DNA of 40,291 nucleotides, from positions 1-40,291 of the forward strand of contig NZ_FWXY01000032.1 in the NCBI RefSeq assembly GCF_900176365.1, in the 5' to 3' direction. The notes beneath the pieces are model-generated. The model had not been told where the DNA came from. It searched no databases and saw nothing but the letters and a program-made list of their open reading frames with translations. The position numbers were made by a program, and so were the translations under genes. Origin of the DNA: Desulfocicer vacuolatum DSM 3385. GTDB lineage: Bacteria; Desulfobacterota; Desulfobacteria; Desulfobacterales; Desulfobacteraceae. Shown in pieces: positions 16,613 to 24,810 of this stretch (its first letter is position 1; each line of letters starts with the position of its first letter).

Positions 16613-17086
16613 TTACAAAGGTGTGTGCAGCGTCGCCATAAACCGTTGAAATATCTCACGGTTATTCCGGCATGAGTCACCGGCGGTGACGTACTGCAAG
16701 GCCCCTGAAATACAGGCAGCCACACATTGGGGCTCCCCTTTGCAAAGGTTGCATTTTCGGCTGATAAGATTTGATTTATCAAAATGAATATTTCCAAAGG
16801 GACATGCCAGAATACACATTTTGCACCCTGCACAGCGCCCACTGTCAATTTCAACGGCCCCTGTTTCTTCATTCTTAGTAATGGCCGCCGCCGGACAGAT
16901 CTCCATGCACCAGGCATCTTCACAATGCATGCAGGTCTGGGGAAGACAGATTTTAATATCATCATGATACGCCACACGGATGTTTGAATCTGCCCTGTTA
17001 AAGTCCCCGGTGTGCTGAAATGAACATGCATATTCACAATTGCGGCACACAACACATTTTTTTATATCCATGGTTATAAAGCGCAT
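16613..17086 (-). CDS. Electron-transfer protein with four [4Fe-4S] clusters
   Basis: This 157-residue HycB/DmsB-type iron-sulfur protein has four Cys groups: CVVCRNCEYAC near residue 11, CMHCEDAWCMEIC, CAGCKMCILAC, and CNLC with CVAAC. Each cluster can be ligated in the usual crossed manner. It has no export signal. It would wire the molybdopterin subunit (47 bp downstream) to the flavoprotein, whose gene end it overlaps by 13 bp, indicating translational coupling. AAGGGGG precedes its ATG. Confidence 0.93.
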   Translation of the reverse strand: MRFITMDIKKCVVCRNCEYACSFQHTGDFNRADSNIRVAYHDDIKICLPQTCMHCEDAWCMEICPAAAITKNEETGAVEIDSGRCAGCKMCILACPFGNIHFDKSNLISRKCNLCKGEPQCVAACISGALQYVTAGDSCRNNREIFQRFMATLHTPL

Positions 17087-18339
17087 GAAGCCCCCTTGCC
17101 ATAGGCTTGATGATACCGGGTCATATTTTGCGCCAGCATTTTTTTAAGTGCTGCCGGGTCCCCCTGGATTGAAATCTTTTCCCGGATCAAAGGCCGCAGC
17201 AGTCCAAGGGTTGATACCAATTCAGAGCCGCCGGCACAGGTGGCACCCACAGGAACCCCGTCTTTCATTAATATTTTCAAATATTGCCCATGGGAAAGGG
17301 TTTTGTCCGTCCATGTTTCTGCCCCTTCAACATCCATGAATTTGCCCATTGATGCCACTGTGATTCCAAACATCTGTGTGACATTCATATTAAGACTGCC
17401 TTCATAAGAGATATTCTCTCCTGCCATGCAGGCCCCTGCAATGCGGCCCGTTTCCAGGGCCGTGGGCCACAGCGCATGGATCACACAAGGCCCGCCAAAG
17501 GTGGAGGGCACCTGGGCCACATCTCCTGCTGCATAAACATGGGGAAGGGTTGTTTTCATGTGATGATTCACCACAACACCGTTATCAACCTCAATGCCGG
17601 TCCCTTCAAGAAAATCAATATTGGGCCGCACCCCGGTACCCACAATGATAAAATCCGATACCAGGTCATGCCCGTTGTTAAAGTAAAGCTTTAATTTACC
17701 GTCATGGGTTTGTTCAACTTTAAGGGTCCGGGTGTTGATGCGAAGATCCACGCCGGACTGTTTCATGGAAGCAGTTAAAATCTGAGCACCATGGTCATCC
17801 AGGGCATTGGGCATAATCCTGGACAGTAACTCAACCACAGTGACATCAAGCCCCCGGGACAATGCCGCCCATGCGCCCTGCAATGAGACAAATCCAGAGC
17901 CCAACACCACAACGGATTTTCCTTTTTTAAAACAGGGCATGAGATTTTCAACATCTGCCAGGGTCCAGAGATGATGAATCCCCTTTCCTTCCAGGCCGGG
18001 TATGGGCGGTTTAACCGGGGAAGATCCCGTTGCGATGAGCAGCCTGTCATAGGATACAGGGGCACTGTTTTCCAGAATAAGTGTCTGCTTTTCAGACAAA
18101 AGCTTTACCACGGCATCTGTTATGCATGTGGCACCCATTTGTGAATAATAATCTTCACTTCGAATAAACAAATTTTTAAAAGTGGTTTTTCCACGCAGAT
18201 AATATGGCAACAACACCCTGGAATAGGGAATTGTACTCTCTTTTGTTATAACGGTGACCGGAGACGTCCGGTCCCTTTTCCGAAAGGCCTCCAGGGCACT
18301 TAACCCGGCAGCACTGTTGCCGATTATAACAAGCTGCAT
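17074..18339 (-). CDS. FAD-dependent pyridine nucleotide-disulfide oxidoreductase family protein
   Basis: This 421-residue flavoprotein is related to the NirB N-terminal half and rubredoxin/ferredoxin reductases. It has an FAD-binding motif at the N-terminus (LVIIGNSAAGLSALEAF), a second Rossmann motif for NAD(P)H (VVVLGSGFVSLQGAWAAL) and the FAD-closing motif HVYAAGDVAQV. The start is ATG 18339, where the FAD motif begins two residues in and GGAG lies eight bases upstream; the longer frame runs back over the promoter and operator. It heads an operon with the FeS and molybdopterin genes and probably exchanges electrons with NAD(P)H or ferredoxin. Its promoter carries the third TGTATATACAA site. 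Confidence 0.9.
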   Translation of the reverse strand: MQLVIIGNSAAGLSALEAFRKRDRTSPVTVITKESTIPYSRVLLPYYLRGKTTFKNLFIRSEDYYSQMGATCITDAVVKLLSEKQTLILENSAPVSYDRLLIATGSSPVKPPIPGLEGKGIHHLWTLADVENLMPCFKKGKSVVVLGSGFVSLQGAWAALSRGLDVTVVELLSRIMPNALDDHGAQILTASMKQSGVDLRINTRTLKVEQTHDGKLKLYFNNGHDLVSDFIIVGTGVRPNIDFLEGTGIEVDNGVVVNHHMKTTLPHVYAAGDVAQVPSTFGGPCVIHALWPTALETGRIAGACMAGENISYEGSLNMNVTQMFGITVASMGKFMDVEGAETWTDKTLSHGQYLKILMKDGVPVGATCAGGSELVSTLGLLRPLIREKISIQGDPAALKKMLAQNMTRYHQAYGKGASCAL

Positions 18340-18468
18340 ATGATTCACTCCATTGACAAGTTTATGGATGCCCGTTAATGGAAAAGCACCGGCCCAAAAC
18401 CCAAGTTTTCCTGTTTCTGGGAAAGCCTTATTCCGTGACTTCCAGGGAAAAGCAGCGCCATACAAAAC

Positions 18469-18519
18469 TGTATATACAAGTCGTACAAAATGCTTAGACC
18501 ATCGCTTTGTTTTTGTCAA
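18469..18519 (-). promoter_or_regulatory. Promoter and GntR operator of the oxidoreductase operon (site 3)
   Basis: On the minus strand, TTGACA (18514-18519) and TAAGCA (18491-18496) form a -35/-10 pair with a 17-bp spacer. TGTATATACA (18469-18478) begins 12 bases downstream of the -10, the same architecture as site 1 at the RACo-like gene. The leader is about 145 nt long. Confidence 0.65.
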
Positions 18520-18569
18520 GTTTTTTGAAAGGAGTATAAGAAAAGCCTGTGGCAGTGACAGCAAAATAA

Positions 18570-18701
18570 AATAAAAATAACTCCCAGTTCATCGCAGAAT
18601 CCATTCTTTATGATTCCAGCGACAAAGAAATTGCAAGGGCCACGGGTATTTTCGTCAGAAGCAAAATCCCTTTATCTGAAGAGATCGGCTATAAAAATTA
18701 A
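18570..18701 (+). pseudogene. 3' fragment resembling a PaaI-like hotdog thioesterase
   Basis: An open stretch following a stop at 18567-18569 reads IAESILYDSSDKEIARATG, then IFVRSKIPLSEEIGYK and a stop at 18699-18701. The pattern x-A-x-A-T-G-x-F-V after a K/R-E-I/V turn is typical of the last strands of hotdog-fold thioesterases. No start codon or upstream half remains, so this is a remnant. It converges on the GGDEF/EAL gene, with MITE E copy 2 between them. Confidence 0.35.
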
Positions 18702-18733
18702 CGATTTTCAGCTCAGGGAGTGTTGACTCTTTG

Positions 18734-18862
18734 GGGCTTGGTCATAACGTCGGCCATTTTGTGATAAAATTTTGACGGTAAAAATTAATATTTGTAATTA
18801 CAAACCCTTATAGCTAATAAAATATTATCTCATGTATAGTGGCCCAGCTTATGATCAAGCCC
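18734..18862. mobile_element. 129-bp MITE, family E, copy 2, inserted in the 3' end of the GGDEF/EAL gene
   Basis: This has the same 129-bp length and ends as copy 1 (14316-14444), with one apparent base difference. Direct repeats ACTCTTTG (18726-18733) and ACTATTTG (18863-18870) flank it, 7 of 8 identical. The right part overlaps the coding sequence of the leftward REC-GGDEF-EAL gene and supplies its last codons and stop. Confidence 0.88.
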
Positions 18863-20719
18863 ACTATTTGCAACGCTTTTAAAGCCCAAATTATTCAACA
18901 GAAAAGTTTCAACCTGTGGGGTGCTCATTGGTCTGCTGAACAGATATCCCTGGACCTCCTGACACTGTTTTTTACGTAAAAACGCAGCCTGTTCCTTTGT
19001 TTCAACACCTTCTGCGATCACACGCATGTCCATCTCCTCTGCCATGGCAATAATGCCACTGACAACAGATCTCCCCACTTTTCCACCGGAAATACCACCG
19101 ACAAAAACAGAATCAATTTTCAAGCAATCAATGTCGGTCTCTTCAAGGCAGGCCAAACTTGAATATCCGGAGCCGAAATCATCCACCGCAATACGAATAT
19201 TCATTTGCTTCAATGCATTCAAAGTTTCAATAATTTCCCGGGCCCCACCGCGGATAAGTTCTTCTAAGATTTCAATTTCCAGCAGACCGGGGGGCAGTTT
19301 TATTTCTAACAGTATGCGCTTCATCATCTCCACAAAACCGGGATGAATAAATTGCTTTGAAGATACATTAATAGCAATCCTTCCCAGGGGCAGCCCCCGG
19401 TCCAACCAGGTCTGGGCCTGTCTGCAGGCTGTACGCATCACCCATTCACCAATGGCCACAATCATGCCGCTATCTTCGGCCATGGGGATAAATTCCATGG
19501 GAGGCACCTCTCCCAGCTCCCGATTATGCCATCGCAGTAATGCCTCCACGCCGGTGGGAGTTCCTGTTATCAGGTCAAACTGGGGCTGATAGTACAGTTC
19601 AAACTCATTCCCGTCAAAAGCCCGGTGGAGATGATTTTCAATGGTCATGCGTTTCAACGTTGGGGTATTCATGGATGCCTGGTAATAACTGAACATATTA
19701 GGGCCCATTCGTTTGGAGAAATACATGGCAATATCTGCATTTTTAAGCAATAGTTCCACAGTATCACCATCATCGGGAAAAATTGCAATACCAATACTGG
19801 GAGTAACGACAATCTGGTGCTTTCCCAGTTGCATCGGCTGACCAATGTGATCTACAATGCGTCGAGCCACCATCCCGGCATCTCCTTTTTTTTTCAACTC
19901 CGGCAACACCACTGTAAACTCATCCCCTCCCAAACGGGCAGCCATATCACTTTCCGATGGCCTTTCAAAACTGTCAACCACTCTAAGACATTTGATAAGT
20001 CGCTGGGATGTAGTTTGAAGTAAGTCATCACCAACACTGTGGCCCAGGGTATCGTTTATCCGCTTGAAATTATCCAAATCTATGAATAACAACGCAGCTT
20101 TGTGTTTGGCATGTGATGCTTTTTCAAGGTATTTAGTTAACCTGGCAAGAAATAATGTTCGGTTGGGTAATCCCGTCAAATTGTCATAAAAGGCCAACTG
20201 AGCAAGCCGGCCCTGGACTTCGCGGTTCAACTCCCATTTCCGGGTCAAAGCGTGGGCCAGCTGAAGCACCTCAATACTATCAAAGGGCTTTTTCAGGATT
20301 AAAAGACCGTCGGTTTCTCCCAATTGATGACGAAGCTTCTGCCATGAACAACCTGAATGGGCCGTGCAAAGCACCACCTGTAAATCGGGACACGCCTTCC
20401 AAAGATGGCATATGGTTTCAATAGCATCCCACCCTGGAGGCATGCGGGCATCCACGAATGCCAGTGCATAAGGACGGCCCTCGGATCGAGCCTTTTGAAG
20501 CATGGTCAACCCTTCTTTTCCCTGGGAGGCACAATCAATTTCAAATGGTGTTGAAATCATGGGCTGCCCCTCGTCTCCAAACCGTTCTGGCTCCAGTTCG
20601 TCCAGGTTGTGAGATGATCCATGGGATTTCATCAAAATTTTACAAAAATCCTGATGAGTGGAACTCTTATCATCAATGACAAGAATACGTTTACAGGGGC
20701 AATAATCATGGGATTTCAT
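18830..20719 (-). CDS. Response regulator with GGDEF and EAL domains (c-di-GMP turnover)
   Basis: This 629-residue protein has a receiver domain (acidic pair at 16-17, phospho-acceptor Asp90, with an insertion around residues 31-60), a GGDEF domain (RLGGDEF, 264-268, intact) and an EAL domain (EALL at 392-395, NVSSKQF, EILEEL, DDFGSGYSSL, KIDSVF, AEGVETKEQ, QGYLFSRP, all catalytic positions visible). It could make and degrade c-di-GMP under phosphorylation control. GGAGATAGAGT precedes the ATG. The last ten residues (GLDHKLGHYT) and the stop are encoded by MITE E. Without the insertion the frame would end SQHSLS. The change lies beyond the EAL core and is probably tolerated. Confidence 0.95.
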   Translation of the reverse strand: MKSHDYCPCKRILVIDDKSSTHQDFCKILMKSHGSSHNLDELEPERFGDEGQPMISTPFEIDCASQGKEGLTMLQKARSEGRPYALAFVDARMPPGWDAIETICHLWKACPDLQVVLCTAHSGCSWQKLRHQLGETDGLLILKKPFDSIEVLQLAHALTRKWELNREVQGRLAQLAFYDNLTGLPNRTLFLARLTKYLEKASHAKHKAALLFIDLDNFKRINDTLGHSVGDDLLQTTSQRLIKCLRVVDSFERPSESDMAARLGGDEFTVVLPELKKKGDAGMVARRIVDHIGQPMQLGKHQIVVTPSIGIAIFPDDGDTVELLLKNADIAMYFSKRMGPNMFSYYQASMNTPTLKRMTIENHLHRAFDGNEFELYYQPQFDLITGTPTGVEALLRWHNRELGEVPPMEFIPMAEDSGMIVAIGEWVMRTACRQAQTWLDRGLPLGRIAINVSSKQFIHPGFVEMMKRILLEIKLPPGLLEIEILEELIRGGAREIIETLNALKQMNIRIAVDDFGSGYSSLACLEETDIDCLKIDSVFVGGISGGKVGRSVVSGIIAMAEEMDMRVIAEGVETKEQAAFLRKKQCQEVQGYLFSRPMSTPQVETFLLNNLGFKSVANSGLDHKLGHYT

Positions 20720-21384
20720 ACTCTATCTCCGAGAATAGAAAGCTGCCATCAACACTTCCATTAATTACGCTGGAGAACTGTTTCAGTTCCCATCAGTCCA
20801 TATTGATATGTCCGGGTGATAACGGCTCAGGCTGACTTCCATGCGTACCAGGGTGTCTTTGGTCACCTGGAGAGATTGCGTTGCCCACCACACCGAAACA
20901 AAATCGGTTTACACTGTCCACAATCAACAGCCCCGTACGTCGATTTTTTTGCGTCATCATATCCCTCCCTTGGCCGTGTTTGAAAATACGCCACACTATT
21001 ACCAGCTATTAATTACAATATAAAGTGAAAAGAAGTCAAACGATTTGCTACAAAAGTATCTTATCGGATAAAAACAAAAAACCGATAAACATCACCTCAT
21101 ATGACATAAGGAAAGCGATATCCATGATATAAAATCCGATAACATTTTTTAGACCTGCGCGAAGGAATCAATTAATACCGTTTAAAGATGCATTTCAAAG
21201 TTTATTTCGCGAACCAAAGCAATAGGGATTGGTGACGAATTTTCATTTTTTAACCCATTGGGTTTTATGTTGGCCGCCATCGCCATAGCCTTGCCCTATG
21301 ACAAGCAGGCGATGAGCAGGGTGAAATTGATTATTTTATTATCTATTGTGCGAAATCCAGATTTTAAAAAAGATGCAATGACAA
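20720..21384. other. Non-coding region with a possible gene remnant
   Basis: This 665-bp stretch separates two same-direction signalling genes. Its right part, from about 21000, is AT-rich and I see no gene or RNA there. The left part holds the possible remnant at 20783-20957. Confidence 0.4.
20783..20957 (-). pseudogene. Possible remnant of a small unknown gene
   Basis: AAGGGAGGGAT followed by ATG ATG (start about 20957) looks like a real translation start and opens into MTQKNRRTGLLIVDSVNRF. Protein-like sequence then seems to continue in the next frame as SLQVTKDTLVRMEVSLSRYH with a stop at 20783-20785, suggesting one frameshift. I cannot assign a family; a receiver-like beginning (LLIVDS) is conceivable. 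Confidence is low. Confidence 0.2.
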
Positions 21385-22755
21385 TTATAACGCAAAAGGT
21401 GCACCCTCCACCCGGTTCCGGCCGCTCTCCTTGGCCAGATAGAGATATTTATCCGCAGCATCAATGAGGCGGTCTGTGGGAAAGGTCTCTTTTAAATCCC
21501 CGGGATCAAGGCAGGTCAACCCGAAACTTGCAGTAACAGCAATGGGTTCTTCCCCATAGTGGATCACCTGTCCGGCCACAGCCTTTCTAAGGCGCTCTGT
21601 GCAGGCAAGGGCATCTTTAAAATCCGTTTCAGGCAACACAATGAGAAACTCTTCTCCGCCATAGCGGGCCACCCAGTCCACCTCCTTTCGGATGGTCTCC
21701 TTAATGATCCTGACAAAGGCAATCAACACCTGATCTCCGGCACTGTGTCCCCAGGTGTCATTCACTTTTTTAAAAAAATCAATATCTGCAAGTACCAGGG
21801 AGATGGGGCTGCCATACCGCCGGGTTCGCTTCAACTCTTTTTCAAGGTGGGCCGTGAGATAATTTCGATTGTAGCAGCCGGTAAGGGGATCGGTGATGGA
21901 AAGTTTTCTGATCTTTTCATTGGATTTTTTCAGGGCCTCTATTTTCTCCTTGAGTTGGCGACTGAGACGATACCGTTCCAGATGAACGGTGATGCGGGCC
22001 AGTAACTCCTCCTTGGCAAAGGGTTTCACCAGATAGTCCGACACCCCGGCCTTAAAAACCTTTAGCAGTTCTGACTGATCCGGCATGGCTGTCAAACAGA
22101 TAATGGGAAGATCCCACCGATCAAATTCCTGACGTATTCTACGGGAAAAGACATCCCCGTTCATGTGGGGCATGAACAGATCTGTGATCACCACATCAAT
22201 ATCGTCCCCATTGTTTTTAAAAATTTCATACCCTTCCAGGCCGTTTTCAGCTTCAAGGACCCGGAGTCCCTCCTGTATCAATATCCCTGCCACAATTTTC
22301 CTTGCCACCACATTATCTTCCACCACAAGGGCCGTCATTCCCTCTGACAATGCCACAGGCTTTAAAATACGGTCCACCGCTTCCAGCAGTTCTCCTTTGA
22401 CAAAGGGCTTGGAAAGAAAATCGCCCCCTCCCACTTCAAAGCCTTTTCTGCGGTGGGCCATGGTGTCCTGGCTTGTGATAAAAATAATGGGCAATCCCCC
22501 CTTTCCCATTTTTTCAATGATACGGGAATAATGCTCACTGCGCAGTCTTCGACAGGTATCCCAGCCATTGAGCCTTGGCATTTCCACATCCAGCGTCACC
22601 AGATCCGGAGGCGTATCACCGGAGATACGGACCAGGGCCTCCAGACCGTTGCAGGCTTCCTGTACCTCATACCCCCCTTGTTCCAGCTCTTCCCTGATGG
22701 TCATTCTCATCATGGCACTGTCATCCACCACCAGTATACGCTTTGGATTTTCCAT
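21385..22755 (-). CDS. PleD-like REC-REC-GGDEF diguanylate cyclase
   Basis: This 456-residue response regulator has two receiver domains (phospho-acceptors Asp56 in LDVEMP and Asp192 in TDLFMP), a coiled linker (about 260-285) and a GGDEF domain with intact GGEEF at 366-370, so it should make c-di-GMP when phosphorylated. The feedback-inhibition I-site RxxD, expected at 357-360, reads KEVD, so product inhibition may be lost. It is the last gene of the chemosensory operon, six bases after cheR, and takes the place of CheY as output. This position and role resemble WspR and PleD. Confidence 0.95.
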   Translation of the reverse strand: MENPKRILVVDDSAMMRMTIREELEQGGYEVQEACNGLEALVRISGDTPPDLVTLDVEMPRLNGWDTCRRLRSEHYSRIIEKMGKGGLPIIFITSQDTMAHRRKGFEVGGGDFLSKPFVKGELLEAVDRILKPVALSEGMTALVVEDNVVARKIVAGILIQEGLRVLEAENGLEGYEIFKNNGDDIDVVITDLFMPHMNGDVFSRRIRQEFDRWDLPIICLTAMPDQSELLKVFKAGVSDYLVKPFAKEELLARITVHLERYRLSRQLKEKIEALKKSNEKIRKLSITDPLTGCYNRNYLTAHLEKELKRTRRYGSPISLVLADIDFFKKVNDTWGHSAGDQVLIAFVRIIKETIRKEVDWVARYGGEEFLIVLPETDFKDALACTERLRKAVAGQVIHYGEEPIAVTASFGLTCLDPGDLKETFPTDRLIDAADKYLYLAKESGRNRVEGAPFAL

Positions 22756-22761
22756 TTTATT

Positions 22762-23616
22762 TTAGACCCCACTCCCATTTTGAGGTTGATAAAAAATTGA
22801 TTTTAAGTACCGTCTGGGCACCATATCAGGACAGATGCTGGTGAGGGACTCCGTGGACCCGATGATCAGATACCCGTCATTTTCCAGAACTCCGCAAATC
22901 TTTTGGAACACCTTTTTACGGGTTTCAATATTAAAATAAATGGCCACATTACGAAGCAAAATAATATCAAATTTTCCCAGTCCCGCAAAGGGATGCAGCA
23001 GATTGAGCTTTCGAAAGGCAACCATGGCACGGATCTCATCATTAATCTGCCAATCCCCTCCCTGTAAGGTAAAATATTTTTGCTGCATGTCTTTGGGCAG
23101 CCCCCGCCCCATTTCAAATTGATTAAAACGGCCGGAACTGGCCCTGGCAATGGCTTTTCCTGAAATATCCGTGGCCAGCAGCCGGATGTTATACTGTTTT
23201 AAATCCGGTAACAGCTCTTTTAAGACAATGGCAATGCTGTAAATTTCCTGACCTGTGGCGCAGGCCGCACTCCAGATCCGGATGGGAATGGGCAGTCCGC
23301 CCCGGCACCGGGGTGCTCTTTTATCAATGAGATCAGGTAAAATCTTATGCCGCAATAGTTCAAAGGGTTTTTCATCCCGGAAAAACAAGGTTTCATTGGT
23401 GGCAATGCGATCTATAATCTGCTGTTCAAGTTTTCTGGTGGCGTCGGCCCTGGCCCTGCCGTGTAAAGCCTCATAGGACGAGATTCGCAGCTCTTTTAGC
23501 AACCCGCCAAGCCGGGTCTCAAAAAGATAGGCCTTGGCCGGATCAACACTGATGCCGGACACCTCACAAATATATTTGGAAAAAAGGGCACATTCTGCCG
23601 GTGTAATTTTATCCAT
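22762..23616 (-). CDS. cheR: CheR chemoreceptor glutamate methyltransferase
   Basis: This 284-residue protein transfers methyl groups from S-adenosylmethionine to glutamates of the chemoreceptor, setting adaptation. It has the N-terminal helical domain (about 1-85, ending in IATNETLFFRD), the SAM-binding motif WSAACATGQEIYSIAIVL, the catalytic-domain motif DIILLRNVAIYF and the C-terminal YLIIGSTESL. Size and motifs are standard. It sits between cheB (3-bp gap) and the diguanylate cyclase gene. Confidence 0.96.
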   Translation of the reverse strand: MDKITPAECALFSKYICEVSGISVDPAKAYLFETRLGGLLKELRISSYEALHGRARADATRKLEQQIIDRIATNETLFFRDEKPFELLRHKILPDLIDKRAPRCRGGLPIPIRIWSAACATGQEIYSIAIVLKELLPDLKQYNIRLLATDISGKAIARASSGRFNQFEMGRGLPKDMQQKYFTLQGGDWQINDEIRAMVAFRKLNLLHPFAGLGKFDIILLRNVAIYFNIETRKKVFQKICGVLENDGYLIIGSTESLTSICPDMVPRRYLKSIFYQPQNGSGV

Positions 23617-23619
23617 GCA

Positions 23620-24810
23620 TTACAGCTTCCGGGGAGAAGTCTCATCCCCACCGGCAGCGTTGGAGGATGCTGCCCGTTTTTTGCCCATGCCCACAGTCTT
23701 TAAAATTTCAACGGCCAGCTTTTCCAGGGGAACCACAGCATCCACAATGCCCCATTCTATGGGACGTTTTGCCATGCCGAACACCGCACTGGTTTTTTCA
23801 TCCTGGGCAATGATTCTGGCACCCTGCTCACTCATCTGTTTCACCCCCTGGGCGCCGTCATACCCCATACCGGTCATGATCACGCCGGTGGCACAGGCGC
23901 CAAAATGGGCTGCCACGGATCGAAAAAGATAGTCCACAGAGGGTCTGCACCCGTTTTCCGGGGGATCATCGGTGATCTGAAGAAACTTTTTTTCCCCCTG
24001 ATTTTGTGTCACCACCTTCATGTGAAAGCCTCCCGGTGCAATGTATGCCGTACCCGGCACCAGGGGATCTCCATCCCGGGCCTCCCTGACAAGGATCTCA
24101 CATTTTTTATCCAGACTTTCGGCCAGGGCCCGGGTAAATACCGGGGGCATGTGTTGAACCACCACAATGGGCACACCGATATCCCCGGGAAACAAAGGCA
24201 ATATCTTTCCCAGGGCCACAGGTCCTCCGGTGGAAACCCCCAAGGCCACCACCCGGGATTTGACACTATTTTCAAATGACGTGCTGTTTTCCAAAGAAGC
24301 GCTCTTTTGTGTCAAAAAATTGTCTCCGGTGCTCTGTTTTTCCCGGCCCTGTGACTGCAGGGGCTTTTTTCCCTTTAAAATGGATTGAATATCCCTCATC
24401 CGTGAAAAGGATCTCAATATGGGGATAAGATGTTGCTCCAGCTGCACCCGATTTCCATCCAGATCACCCTTTTCAGGCTTTACAACAAAATCAAAGGCCC
24501 CCTGTTCCAGGGCTTTAATGGTACGACTGCCTCCCTTTCCGGCACTGCCGCTGATCATAATGACTCCCACCCGGGGAAACTGTTTTGCCAGGACGGAGAG
24601 CACTTCAAAACCGTCCATATCAGGCATCTCAATATCCAGGGTCACCAGGTCAGGCTTCAAAGAAGCGACCTTTGCCAATGCAGCCGCCCCATTGTGGGCC
24701 GTCCCCACCACCTGAATATTGGAGAACCCCGAGAGTACATCAGAGACCATCATTCGATAGACAACAGAATCATCCACTACCAGCACGCGCAGTTCACCGG
24801 AAGCATTCAT
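23620..24810 (-). CDS. cheB: CheB protein-glutamate methylesterase/deamidase
   Basis: This 396-residue protein has an N-terminal receiver (acidic residues 13-14, phospho-acceptor Asp59 in LDIEMP, KPEKGD near 111), a variable linker and a C-terminal esterase domain with catalytic Ser193 (GVSTGGP), His220 (VVQHM) and Asp318 (MTGMGYDG). It removes methyl groups from the receptor when phosphorylated by CheA. The linker of about 75 residues (140-185) is long and rich in Ser, Gln and Asn. Its ATG overlaps the cheW stop by four bases, showing translational coupling. Confidence 0.97.
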   Translation of the reverse strand: MNASGELRVLVVDDSVVYRMMVSDVLSGFSNIQVVGTAHNGAAALAKVASLKPDLVTLDIEMPDMDGFEVLSVLAKQFPRVGVIMISGSAGKGGSRTIKALEQGAFDFVVKPEKGDLDGNRVQLEQHLIPILRSFSRMRDIQSILKGKKPLQSQGREKQSTGDNFLTQKSASLENSTSFENSVKSRVVALGVSTGGPVALGKILPLFPGDIGVPIVVVQHMPPVFTRALAESLDKKCEILVREARDGDPLVPGTAYIAPGGFHMKVVTQNQGEKKFLQITDDPPENGCRPSVDYLFRSVAAHFGACATGVIMTGMGYDGAQGVKQMSEQGARIIAQDEKTSAVFGMAKRPIEWGIVDAVVPLEKLAVEILKTVGMGKKRAASSNAAGGDETSPRKL

